From Pseudomonas sp. R5-89-07 (GTDB lineage: Bacteria; Pseudomonadota; Gammaproteobacteria; Pseudomonadales; Pseudomonadaceae): a stretch of DNA of 64,000 nt. Made by a program: the position numbers and the translations under genes. A model generated the notes under the pieces. The model made no database searches and was not told the origin of the DNA. It saw only the letters and a list, made by a program, of their open reading frames with translations. Below, in pieces: positions 15,467 through 23,166 of the stretch. Position 1 is the stretch's first letter; every line of letters starts with the position of its first letter. Where the stretch lies: NCBI RefSeq assembly GCF_003851685.1, contig NZ_CP027727.1, forward strand, positions 248,001 through 312,000. The letters are read 5' to 3'.

Positions 15467-15503
15467 TCGCAACAAAGCCTCGACGATTTTTGGGCCGTTT
15501 CCT

Positions 15504-15537
15504 TGGCAGGGTGCGGCCTTTTTTTTTGGATCGCCGA
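15504..15537 (+). terminator. Probable intrinsic terminator of tonB-exbB-exbD
   Basis: GGCCG and CGGCC arms separated by 16 bases and followed by a run of nine Ts, about 40 bases after the exbD stop. The stem is short, so strength is uncertain. Confidence 0.5.
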
Positions 15538-15547
15538 TGAGATAAAT

Positions 15548-15634
15548 GTGGGAGGGGGCTTGCCCCCGATGGCGGTGTGTCAGTGTCAGATGTGCTGCCT
15601 GACACACTGCTATCGGGGGCAAGCCCCCTCCCAC
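15548..15634. repeat. REPIN (inverted doublet of type I REP)
   Basis: Two type I REPs head to head, with an internal TGTGTCAG/CTGACACA pairing in the loop. They lie downstream of the exbD terminator. Confidence 0.95.
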
Positions 15635-15680
15635 ATTTGATCATTATTGATTTTGATATTTGGTTATTAATAAATAGCTT

Positions 15681-15696
15681 CTTATTCCTTAACGAA
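15681..15696. promoter_or_regulatory. Candidate sulfur-starvation (CysB-like) site
   Basis: CTTATTCCTTAACGAA in an A+T-rich stretch 58-73 bases before the hydrolase start. It is nearly identical to the element 92 bases upstream of atsK. Confidence 0.3.
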
Positions 15697-15753
15697 TATA
15701 ACCCTCATCCCTATACTGGTCAGCAACGTTAAACGCTGCAGGAGGGCACACCC

Positions 15754-16335
15754 ATGCACAGCGAGTCGATTCGTTACCTGATCGTGCCGGGCTGGCAAGG
15801 ATCGCCAGAAAATCATTGGCAAAGTCACTGGCAGAACAGCCTGCCCAACAGCGCGCGCGTTGAGCAGGATGACTGGCTCACCCCGCGCCGCGAAGACTGG
15901 GTGGCCGCACTGGCCGAGGCCATCGCCGCCGACAGCACGCCGGTGATCCTGATCGCCCATAGCTTGGGTTGCATCACCGTGGCGCATTGGGCGGCCACCG
16001 CGCCTGTGCATTTCCTGCGTCAGGTGCGCGGTGCCTTGCTGGTGGCCCCGGCGGACGTGGAACGCCCGGCATGCGCGCCCGCCCTGCGCAACTTCGCGCC
16101 GATTCCTCGCGACCTGCTGCCGTTTCCCAGCCAGGTGGTCAGTTCTGACAACGACAGCGCCGTCAGCGCGCCGCGTGCGTTGGAGCTGGCGCGCCAGTGG
16201 GGCGCCGAAGCCGGATTTTTGTCGGGCGCCGGGCATATCAATGTGAAGTCCGGCCACCAGCGTTGGGAACAGGGTTTCGCCTACCTCTACCGCCTGCAAA
16301 ATCGCCTCGAGCATCACGCTCGGCGCACTGCATAA
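15754..16335 (+). CDS. RBBP9/YdeN-family alpha/beta-hydrolase
   Basis: A 193-residue serine hydrolase of the RBBP9/YdeN family. The order is typical: YLIVPGWQGSPENHW (residues 8-22), the nucleophile elbow AHSLGC with Ser70, an acidic residue in SSDND (132 or 134) and the catalytic His161 in GAGHINVKSGH. The natural substrate of bacterial members is unknown; esterase activity is usual. The start is preceded by GCAGGAGG. It lies 46 bases before the SfnR-like regulator on the same strand and shares a CysB-like upstream element with atsK. Similar hydrolases sit beside organosulfur genes in other Pseudomonas, so a role in sulfur scavenging is possible but unproven. Confidence 0.85.
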   Translation: MHSESIRYLIVPGWQGSPENHWQSHWQNSLPNSARVEQDDWLTPRREDWVAALAEAIAADSTPVILIAHSLGCITVAHWAATAPVHFLRQVRGALLVAPADVERPACAPALRNFAPIPRDLLPFPSQVVSSDNDSAVSAPRALELARQWGAEAGFLSGAGHINVKSGHQRWEQGFAYLYRLQNRLEHHARRTA

Positions 16336-16381
16336 AACATTTCAACGCCCCGTCCCTGAGCGGATGGGGCGGGAGTCTGCC

Positions 16382-17308
16382 ATGAGTCTGCATGAAACCT
16401 ACGGCCAGCCTTTGCTGACCTTTCCCGATGCCGAAAAAAGCCCGCTGAGCATCCGCGCCAAGGCGTTGGTGTTCGTCGACCCGCGTTCGCGGCAGCTGCG
16501 CGAAGACCTGGAAAACCTCGCACCGCGCGCATTGCCCGTGTTGATTCGTGGCGAGACGGGCAGCGGCAAGGAGCTGCTGGCGCGGCATATCCACCGTGGT
16601 AGTGATCGCACGGGCCTGTTTGTGTCAGTCAACTGCGGCGCGATCAGCCCGACCTACGCCGATGCCGAATTGTTCGGCTATGCCGCCGGCAGCCATAGCG
16701 GCGCGGCGAGCAGCCGGGCCGGGTGGTTCGGCTCGGCCAATGGCGGCACCCTGTACCTGGACGAAATCGGCGATCTGCCGTTGCCGATCCAGGTCAAATT
16801 GCTCGCCGCCCTGGAAAATCACGAAGTCACCCGCGTCGGCGCCCAGCAGCCAAGCCCGGTGGACGTGCGCCTGGTGGCGGCCACCAGCATCGACCTGGCC
16901 CAGGCTGTGGCGGCGGGCAAGTTCCACGAGCGCCTGTTTCATTATTTGAGTGAAGGTCAATTGGACCTGCCGGCACTGCGCGAGCGGGTCGGCGATATCC
17001 TGTCCCTGGCCGAATACTTCCTTGGCATCTACAGCCAGCGCCTGGACCTGCCGGTGCCGCTGATCAGCGACGCTGCGCAGCGGGTGCTGGAGCACCATAG
17101 CTGGCCGGGCAATACCCGCGAGCTGGAAAACGTCATTCACTTTGCGTTGCTGGTGAGCAGCGGCGACGAAATTCTGCCCGAGCACCTGAACCTGCCGGTT
17201 GCCGGCTCGCCGTTGGAGCAGGTGCGGCGGATTTTCGCGAGCGCCAGTCCCGCCGAGCAGGAGACGCTGCGTAAATTCCTGTATGAGCAAAATGGAATAT
17301 CAACGTGA
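16382..17308 (+). CDS. SfnR-like sigma-54 activator lacking HTH domain
   Basis: A 308-residue AAA+ activator of sigma-54 RNA polymerase of the SfnR type. It has no receiver or sensory domain. Walker A is GETGSGKE (57-64) and Walker B is LYLDEI (124-129). The sigma-54 contact loop is GSHSGA (about 103-108) in place of the usual GAFTGA. HSWPGNTRELENVIHF marks the end of the ATPase domain. The protein ends soon after (RKFLYEQNGIST) with no Fis-type helix-turn-helix, and no such motif is encoded further downstream before metQ. The ATG at 16382 has GGGAG upstream. SfnR proteins activate dimethylsulfone and other organosulfur genes; this one may act with a second DNA-binding activator (inference). 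Confidence 0.82.
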   Translation: MSLHETYGQPLLTFPDAEKSPLSIRAKALVFVDPRSRQLREDLENLAPRALPVLIRGETGSGKELLARHIHRGSDRTGLFVSVNCGAISPTYADAELFGYAAGSHSGAASSRAGWFGSANGGTLYLDEIGDLPLPIQVKLLAALENHEVTRVGAQQPSPVDVRLVAATSIDLAQAVAAGKFHERLFHYLSEGQLDLPALRERVGDILSLAEYFLGIYSQRLDLPVPLISDAAQRVLEHHSWPGNTRELENVIHFALLVSSGDEILPEHLNLPVAGSPLEQVRRIFASASPAEQETLRKFLYEQNGIST

Positions 17309-17415
17309 ATAAAAGATATTGTTCGGGAATAAAAAATCTAGGTATTGTCCACTCCACGCCGCGATAGCACTTCGCTGGCACCCCACATAAAAAACGGTCG
17401 TTAGAAGGACATTGC

Positions 17416-18198
17416 ATGAAAAAGGTTCTGTTGTTTACCGCACTGGCGGCTGCCCTGACTGCCAGCTTCGCCCAGGCCAACGAGAAACTGGTGGTGGCCG
17501 CCACCCCGATCCCGCACGCCGAAATCCTTGAGCTGGTCAAGCCAACCCTGGCCAAGGAAGGCGTGGACCTGGAAATCAAAGTCTTCACCGACTATGTACA
17601 ACCAAACGTGCAGGTCGCCGAGAAGCGCCTGGACGCCAACTACTTCCAGACCCTGCCGTACCTGGAAAACTTCAACAAGGGCAAAGGCACTAACCTGGTC
17701 ACGGTTGTCGGTGTGCACGTAGAACCCTTCGGTGGCTACTCGAAAAAGATCAAAAATATCTCCGAGCTCAAGGATGGCGCCACCGTGGCTATCCCGAACG
17801 AAGGCTCCAACAGCGGCCGTGCCCTGCTGCTGCTGCAGAAAGCCGGTGTGATCACCCTGAAAGACCCGACCAATGCCCTGGCCACGCCAAAAGACATCGC
17901 CAGCAACCCCAAGCACCTGAAATTCAAGGAGCTGGAATCGGCCCTGCTGCCGCGCGTGCTGGACCAGGTTGACCTGGATCTGATCAACACCAACTACGCG
18001 CTGGAAGCGGGCCTGAACCCGGCCAAGGATGCGTTGATCATCGAGGACGCCAAGTCGCCTTACGTGAACTTCCTGGTTGCTCGCCCGGACAACAAGGACA
18101 GCGACGCTATTCAGAAACTGTCCAAAGCGTTGACCAGTCCGGAAGTCAAAGCCTTTATCGAGAAAAAGTACAACGGCGCGGTCGTGCCAGCGTTCTGA
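17416..18198 (+). CDS. MetQ/NlpA-family ABC substrate-binding protein
   Basis: A 260-residue NlpA/MetQ-type periplasmic binding protein. The signal peptide is residues 1-21 (…ASFAQA), without a lipobox cysteine, so it is probably soluble rather than a lipoprotein. Family motifs are VAATPIPHAEIL, VFTDYVQPN, LDANYFQTLPYL and VAIPNEGSNSGRALLLLQ. Members bind methionine or related sulfur amino acids. No permease or ATPase is adjacent, so it may use the MetN-MetI pair at 34.1-35.9 kb or another complex. It follows the SfnR-like gene by 107 bases and ends with an intrinsic terminator. Confidence 0.87.
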   Translation: MKKVLLFTALAAALTASFAQANEKLVVAATPIPHAEILELVKPTLAKEGVDLEIKVFTDYVQPNVQVAEKRLDANYFQTLPYLENFNKGKGTNLVTVVGVHVEPFGGYSKKIKNISELKDGATVAIPNEGSNSGRALLLLQKAGVITLKDPTNALATPKDIASNPKHLKFKELESALLPRVLDQVDLDLINTNYALEAGLNPAKDALIIEDAKSPYVNFLVARPDNKDSDAIQKLSKALTSPEVKAFIEKKYNGAVVPAF

Positions 18199-18227
18199 TG
18201 TAAGTCAAAACCCCCTTCAAGGTTTCA

Positions 18228-18262
18228 ACGCCGGTGGCTAATACAGCGCCGGCGTTTTTTTG
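18228..18262 (+). terminator. Intrinsic terminator after metQ-like gene
   Basis: ACGCCGG and CCGGCGT form a 7-bp stem with a 14-base loop, followed by TTTTTTTG. It lies about 30 bases after the stop codon. Confidence 0.75.
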
Positions 18263-18523
18263 TGTGGCAGATACAGTGCGTCGAAGTGAAGTGTTAAGTG
18301 ATGGAGTGCAACTTTATACCCATTACATTAAATGGTGTTTATTGGTTTCGTTTGTGGATAAGTTCCATTGAGTTTCTTCTTTATTTGCCGGCTTATATTT
18401 CTTAAATAATCTTACATTTGTATTTTTGTATTTTTGTTTTTTTACCCGCACGCTTGGGGTTGATGAAGGAACTAACGCATGGAGGCACCGGCAAGTTTTG
18501 TCAGCTTTTTGGAGCCAATAGTT
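18263..18523. other. A+T-rich region before glycosyltransferase gene
   Basis: The gap between the metQ-like gene and the glycosyltransferase is 325 bases. After the terminator it is distinctly A+T-rich, unlike the flanking sulfur genes. I see no gene. One GGAACT at about 18468 is not followed by a CCAC at hrp-box spacing. Confidence 0.6.
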
Positions 18524-19888
18524 ATGACTCAGCATGTCTCTTCGCATCAACCGCTCACCACCTCCCCAAGCCTGAGCCCGGTAGCGGCCCAGCCCCAGAG
18601 CCCTAAGAGCTTTGAATCCACCTATCCCCTAAGCGAATTCAAGCCCGTCCCGAACAATATCCATATGGTATGGGTGGGCTCGGAACCAAGCGCCAAGCAG
18701 GATGAATACTTGCGTCAGTGGGCAACCAAGAATCCCAACCATGAAGTCATGCTTTGGGTGGATTCCACTCAGTTTGATGCTTACGCCATGAATAAGTCCG
18801 CGCAGGCAAAAGCAGAAGCTATTTATCCAGGCTATCAATCAGAACGCCCCATTCGCGGTTTATTCAGCCAGCTCAAAGTGACGACGGAACATCCCAGGCA
18901 ACATAAAGCGGCAGAACAGTCACAGGTCATCAGCGAGTTGAACAAAGAACTGTCTGCTTCGGGTAACACACAGTTGAAAGCGCTACTTCTGCCCAAGGGT
19001 GGAAACGTGACGCCTGCTAACGCTCGGCAGGTACTCGACGGATTTGAGCGTTACGTGCAGCGCAACGACGACAAGTTCTATCAAGCAGAAGCCGTGATTT
19101 TGGACCAGACGACAAAATCATGGGACCGTTACGCGAGTAACCCTCCCCGTGACATAAGTACGCTGAGGAGTTTGAAAGAGCGATATGCCGATCAAAAAAA
19201 CGTGCAGATTCGTGACCTGAGCAATCCCTCGGATATCCGGTTACAGAACCAAGACGTCTATCAACACGAGATTATCGGACGTAATGGCGGCTATGCCGCA
19301 GCCTCGGACGTGGCGCGTTATGAAATTGTCAATCGATACGCGGGCACCTATACCGATATTGATCTGGAGAGCGTGCAACCACTCGATGGTGCGTTGCATG
19401 CCCATCCCGACTTGATGCTGGTCGGGATGGCTGAAGGCAAGAATGACGCAAAGGGCAGCGCCACGCCCTATTTCGCCAACGCCTTGTTTTCCAGCCATGC
19501 CCAGAGTGCAATGCTGTCTAGCCTGATTGAGGACATCGGAGAAAAGTATCGTTCCATGAAGGGCAATGAGTACAGCGGTGACCGTTACTTCAGTCGTCCG
19601 AACAAGAGCACGATTGAAACCACCGGCCCCAATGCATTACGCGGGCACGTCGACAAAGTGATACAGCAAGCGAAGGGGCGGCCGGATCTGGTGCGCAACG
19701 ACGCCCACTCTCTGGCTGATCGGATATGGGACAAAGCAAAGCCGCAAAACGAAGAGTACTGGAAGCTCGTGGACTCCCATTTCAAATTCCCCGACAACTA
19801 CGTCAATTTTGAGACCGAAGAGCAACAAAACAGCGCTACCAAGGCAATGGCTGGTGGCGGCCAGGCCGACAAGCTGAAGAGGGGCTAA
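18524..19888 (+). CDS. TcdA/TcdB-like (GT44) glycosyltransferase, putative toxin/effector
   Basis: A 454-residue protein whose central part matches the glucosyltransferase domain of large clostridial toxins. NNIHMVWVGSEPS (Trp50) corresponds to the nucleotide-binding HFVWIGG segment. ASDVARYEIV gives Asp262 and Arg265. GTYTDIDLES gives the metal-binding DxD at Asp278/Asp280. These toxins transfer sugars from UDP-sugars to host Rho/Ras GTPases. There is no Sec signal, membrane helix or translocation domain. The N-terminal 40 residues are rich in Ser, Thr, Pro and Gln, as in type III signals, so injection by a secretion system is plausible (inference). The ATG at 18524 has GGAG upstream; an earlier frame start at 18479 is less likely. 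Base composition is lower in G+C than the flanking genes, suggesting transfer. Confidence 0.8.
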   Translation: MTQHVSSHQPLTTSPSLSPVAAQPQSPKSFESTYPLSEFKPVPNNIHMVWVGSEPSAKQDEYLRQWATKNPNHEVMLWVDSTQFDAYAMNKSAQAKAEAIYPGYQSERPIRGLFSQLKVTTEHPRQHKAAEQSQVISELNKELSASGNTQLKALLLPKGGNVTPANARQVLDGFERYVQRNDDKFYQAEAVILDQTTKSWDRYASNPPRDISTLRSLKERYADQKNVQIRDLSNPSDIRLQNQDVYQHEIIGRNGGYAAASDVARYEIVNRYAGTYTDIDLESVQPLDGALHAHPDLMLVGMAEGKNDAKGSATPYFANALFSSHAQSAMLSSLIEDIGEKYRSMKGNEYSGDRYFSRPNKSTIETTGPNALRGHVDKVIQQAKGRPDLVRNDAHSLADRIWDKAKPQNEEYWKLVDSHFKFPDNYVNFETEEQQNSATKAMAGGGQADKLKRG

Positions 19889-19897
19889 ATAGTGTTG

Positions 19898-19926
19898 GAA
19901 GCCTCGCCCGCCGGCGAGGCTTTTTT
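19898..19926 (+). terminator. Intrinsic terminator after glycosyltransferase gene
   Basis: GCCTCGCC and GGCGAGGC form an 8-bp G+C-rich stem with a 4-base loop, followed by TTTTTTAT. It begins about 13 bases after the stop codon. Confidence 0.9.
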
Positions 19927-20116
19927 ATCGACGCGTTCCTGCCTTGCGCTCGGTTAAGCATTCGCCCGAAGAGGTTAGCTTTTTGGGTGATATCAATATG
20001 CTATTTCGGTATTTAAACTTTGCTTTTTATACCTTTAAAGTTCGCGCTACCCGACGTTATCCACGCCGGAACGGACTGCGCTCGCGGCATTATCCATGCG
20101 GCGATTTGGACTGCAC

Positions 20117-20782
20117 ATGACCTTCGATTTCGCATTTATCCTTAGCACCCTGCCGGCGTTTTTCAAAGCGGTCGGGGTGACGCTGCAAGTGGGCCTGATC
20201 GCCATTGCTACCTCCTTGCTGGTGGCGCTGATCAACGCGGCCCTGCTGGTGTTTCGCACGCCCTACCTGTCGCGTCTGGTGGCGCTGTATGTGGAGCTGG
20301 CGCGCAACACGCCGCTTTTGATCCAACTGTTTTTCGTGTATTTCGCGCTGCCGGCCCTGGGCTTGAATATTTCCGGGTTCTGGGCGGCGATTATCACCAT
20401 GACCTTTCTCGGCGGCGCCTACCTCACCGAAGTGCTGCGCGCGGGCGTGGAGGCGGTGCCGCTGGCGCAGATCGAGTCGGGCAAATCCATCGGCCTGTCC
20501 GACTGGCAACTGCTGCGCCACGTGATCCTGCCCCAGGCCGGCATCCTCAGCCTGCCGGCGCTGTTCGCCAATTTCATCTTTCTGCTCAAGGAGACCACAG
20601 TGGTCTCCGCGGTGGCGGTGCCGGAGATTCTCTACACCACCAAGAGCTACATCGCGCTCTACTACAAGACCTACGAAATGCTCGCCGTATTGACGCTGAT
20701 TTGCGTGCTGCTGTTCCTGCCGTTGTCGCTGTTGCTCAGCCGCGTGGAAAGGAGGCTCCAGCATGGCCAGTTCGGGTCTTGA
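20117..20782 (+). CDS. Polar amino-acid ABC transporter permease
   Basis: A 221-residue HisM/GlnP-type permease with about five membrane segments and the EAA-loop pattern (ESGKSIGLSDWQLLRHVILPQA). The ATG at 20117 gives the usual family N-terminus (MTFDFAFILSTLPAFFKAVGVTLQ); an in-frame ATG at 20096 is possible. It is the first gene of a four-gene operon with the second permease, ATPase and binding protein, all overlapping. The ligand is probably a polar or sulfur amino acid, but the sequence does not decide. Confidence 0.88.
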   Translation: MTFDFAFILSTLPAFFKAVGVTLQVGLIAIATSLLVALINAALLVFRTPYLSRLVALYVELARNTPLLIQLFFVYFALPALGLNISGFWAAIITMTFLGGAYLTEVLRAGVEAVPLAQIESGKSIGLSDWQLLRHVILPQAGILSLPALFANFIFLLKETTVVSAVAVPEILYTTKSYIALYYKTYEMLAVLTLICVLLFLPLSLLLSRVERRLQHGQFGS

Positions 20783-21422
20783 GCTGTTGTGGGTGTCGTT
20801 GCCGCAACTGGGCAAGGGCGCTGCGCAAACCCTGTCGATCTCCTTCTTGAGCATCGCCTTCAGCACCGTCGGCGGCGTGTTGTATGGCGTATTGCGCACC
20901 TTGAACAACCGGCTGGTCAACGTGTTACTGCGGGTCTATCTGGAGCTGTTTCGCGCGATCCCGGTGTTGGTCTGGCTGTACCTGTTGTTTTTCGGCCTGC
21001 CGATTTTCTTCGGCCTGAGCCTTCCCAGTTTCTGGTGTGCGGTGCTGGTGTTGTCGTTGTGGGGAGCCAGTGAAGTCGGCGAAGTGGTGCGTGGCGCGCT
21101 GCATTCGCTGCCGCGTGGCCAGCGCGAAGCCGGCTTGTCGATCGGGCTGTCCGCTCCGCAGTTGTATGGCTATGTGCTGTTGCCACAAGCGCTCAAGCGC
21201 ATGACGCCGCCGACCATCAATGTGTACACGCGCCTGATCAAGACCAGCTCGCTGGCCGTGCTGATCGGCGTGGTGGATGTGATCAAGGTCGGCCAGCAAA
21301 TCATCGAGCGCACCTATGAGTCCGTATTGATCTACGGCGCGCTGTTCCTGTTTTTCTTCTTTATCTGCTACCCGTTGTCGGCCGCCTCCAAGGTGCTGGA
21401 ACGGCGCTGGGCCCAAGTATGA
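20763..21422 (+). CDS. Polar amino-acid ABC transporter permease (second subunit)
   Basis: A 219-residue HisQ/GlnP-type permease that pairs with the one upstream. AGLSIGLSAPQLYGYVLLPQALKRMTPP is the EAA loop that contacts the ATPase. Its start overlaps the end of the previous gene by 20 bases, with AAGGAGG in front, so translation is coupled. The 3' end overlaps the ATPase gene by 4 bases. Confidence 0.9.
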   Translation: MASSGLELLWVSLPQLGKGAAQTLSISFLSIAFSTVGGVLYGVLRTLNNRLVNVLLRVYLELFRAIPVLVWLYLLFFGLPIFFGLSLPSFWCAVLVLSLWGASEVGEVVRGALHSLPRGQREAGLSIGLSAPQLYGYVLLPQALKRMTPPTINVYTRLIKTSSLAVLIGVVDVIKVGQQIIERTYESVLIYGALFLFFFFICYPLSAASKVLERRWAQV

Positions 21423-22195
21423 GCGCATTGATCGAGTTTCAGGGTTTCAACAAATTCTTCGGCGAACACCAGGTGCTCAAGGGCATCGACCTGAGTGTGC
21501 AGAGCGGCGAAGTGGTGGTGATACTCGGCCCCAGCGGTTGCGGCAAAAGTACTTTGCTGCGCTGCCTCAATGGTTTGGAAGTGGCTCAGAGCGGGCACTT
21601 GCGCTTCGCCGGCAAAGAGCTGCTGGACAAGCACACCGACTGGCGCCAGGTGCGCCAGGACATCGGCATGGTGTTCCAGAGCTACCACCTGTTCCCGCAC
21701 ATGAGCGTGCTCGACAACATTCTGCTCGGCCCGTTGAAAGTGCAGAAGCGAGACCCGCGTGAAGCCCGCGAGCAGGCGCAAAAACTGCTCGAACGCGTCG
21801 GCCTGGCCGACAAGCGCGACGCCTTTCCCCGCCAGCTTTCCGGCGGTCAGCAGCAGCGCATCGCCATCGTCCGCTCGTTGTGCATGAACCCGCAGGTCAT
21901 GCTGTTCGATGAAGTCACCGCCGCCCTCGACCCGGAGATGGTCAAGGAAGTGCTGGAAGTCATCCAGGACCTGGCCCGCGATGGCATGACCCTGCTGATC
22001 GTCACCCACGAAATGGCCTTCGCCCGCGCCGTCGCCGACCGCGTGGTGTTTATGGAGGCCGGCCGCATCCTCGAACACAACACCCCCGAGGCATTCTTTA
22101 CGAACCCGCAAACCGCACGCGCGCAGCAGTTCCTGGAGAAGTTCTCCTTTGTTTCAACACTGCCCAAAAAGATCAAGGAACTGGAGCTGATATGA
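21419..22195 (+). CDS. Polar amino-acid ABC transporter ATP-binding protein
   Basis: A 258-residue GlnQ/HisP-type ATPase. Walker A is GPSGCGKST, the signature is LSGGQQQR and Walker B is VMLFDEVTAALDPE. In most relatives Walker B reads [10 protein letters not shown]; here Pro is replaced by Val and Ser by Ala, a mild variation seen in some GlnQ-like proteins. The start ATGA overlaps the permease stop, and the end ATGA overlaps the binding-protein start. Confidence 0.93.
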   Translation: MSALIEFQGFNKFFGEHQVLKGIDLSVQSGEVVVILGPSGCGKSTLLRCLNGLEVAQSGHLRFAGKELLDKHTDWRQVRQDIGMVFQSYHLFPHMSVLDNILLGPLKVQKRDPREAREQAQKLLERVGLADKRDAFPRQLSGGQQQRIAIVRSLCMNPQVMLFDEVTAALDPEMVKEVLEVIQDLARDGMTLLIVTHEMAFARAVADRVVFMEAGRILEHNTPEAFFTNPQTARAQQFLEKFSFVSTLPKKIKELELI

Positions 22196-23046
22196 AAAAG
22201 TTACTGCTGCCCCTGCTGGCCGTCGCGTTACTGGCCGGCTGCGACAAGAAGGCCGAAGAGCCCACCAAACCTGCCGCCGCCGCGGTGAGCGCGCTCGACA
22301 AGATCAAGGCACGCGACAAGCTGATCGTCGGCGTGTTCACCGACAAGCCGCCGTTCGGCTTCGTCAACGAGGCGGGCCGCTACGTCGGCTTCGATACCGA
22401 CATCGGCCGCCAATTCGCCAAGGACCTGTTGGGCGATGAAAACAAAGTCGAGTTCGTTGCCGTGGAGCCGGCCAGCCGCATTCCGTTCCTGCAAAGCGAC
22501 AAAGTCGACCTGATCCTGGCGAACATGACCGTGACACCTGAGCGCAAGGAAGCGGTGGACTTCACCAACCCCAACCTGAAAGTGGCGGTACAGGCGCTGG
22601 TGCCGAACAACAGCCCGGTCAAGAGTCTGGATGACCTGGCAACCCGCACCACCATCGTCACCACCGGCACCACCGCCGACATCTGGCTGACCAAGAACCA
22701 CCCGGATTGGAAGCTGCTTAAGTTCGAGAAAAACTCCGAGTCGCTGCAAGCGCTGTCGGCCGGCCGTGGCGATGCCTACGCCCAGGACAACCTGGTGCTG
22801 TTCAGCTGGGCCAAGCAGAACCCCGGCTACCGCGTGCTGGAGCAGAAACTCGGCGATGAAGCACCGATTGCCCCGGCGGTGAAGAAGGGCAACATCGAAT
22901 TGCGCGACTGGGTGAATGCGGAATTGGCCAAGTTGGGCGAGGAGAAGTTTCTGCTCAAGCTGTACGACCAGTATGTGCGCAAAGAACTGAGCGATGACAC
23001 CAAGCCTGAGAGTGTGATTGTCGAAGGGGGCAAGTGGCAGGGCTGA
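22192..23046 (+). CDS. Polar amino-acid ABC substrate-binding lipoprotein
   Basis: A 284-residue family 3 solute-binding protein. The lipobox LLAGC places the acylated Cys at residue 18, so the protein is membrane-anchored in the periplasm. Typical ligand-pocket segments are GVFTDKPPFGFVNEAGRYVGFDTDI, VDLILANMTVTPERKEAVDFTNP and GTTADIWL. The segment RIPFLQSDKVDLI resembles glutamate/aspartate/cystine receptors. It is the last gene of the operon starting at 20117 and is followed by a REPIN. Confidence 0.9.
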   Translation: MKKLLLPLLAVALLAGCDKKAEEPTKPAAAAVSALDKIKARDKLIVGVFTDKPPFGFVNEAGRYVGFDTDIGRQFAKDLLGDENKVEFVAVEPASRIPFLQSDKVDLILANMTVTPERKEAVDFTNPNLKVAVQALVPNNSPVKSLDDLATRTTIVTTGTTADIWLTKNHPDWKLLKFEKNSESLQALSAGRGDAYAQDNLVLFSWAKQNPGYRVLEQKLGDEAPIAPAVKKGNIELRDWVNAELAKLGEEKFLLKLYDQYVRKELSDDTKPESVIVEGGKWQG

Positions 23047-23053
23047 TAAAGCT

Positions 23054-23146
23054 ATCGGGGGCAAGCCCCCTCCCACATTTGAATGCATTCACATATCAGG
23101 ACGACTTGTGAACCCAATCCAGTGTGGGAGGGGGCTTGCCCCCGAT
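23054..23146. repeat. REPIN (inverted doublet of type I REP)
   Basis: Two type I REPs in tail-to-tail order between the convergent binding-protein and AAA ATPase genes. Confidence 0.95.
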
Positions 23147-23166
23147 GAGGCCAGTACAGTCACCCC

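Noticed and set aside
18466..18495. Possible hrp box (GGAACT) before the TcdA/B-like gene
   Set aside because: No CCAC or close variant lies 14-17 bases downstream, so HrpL control is not supported here.
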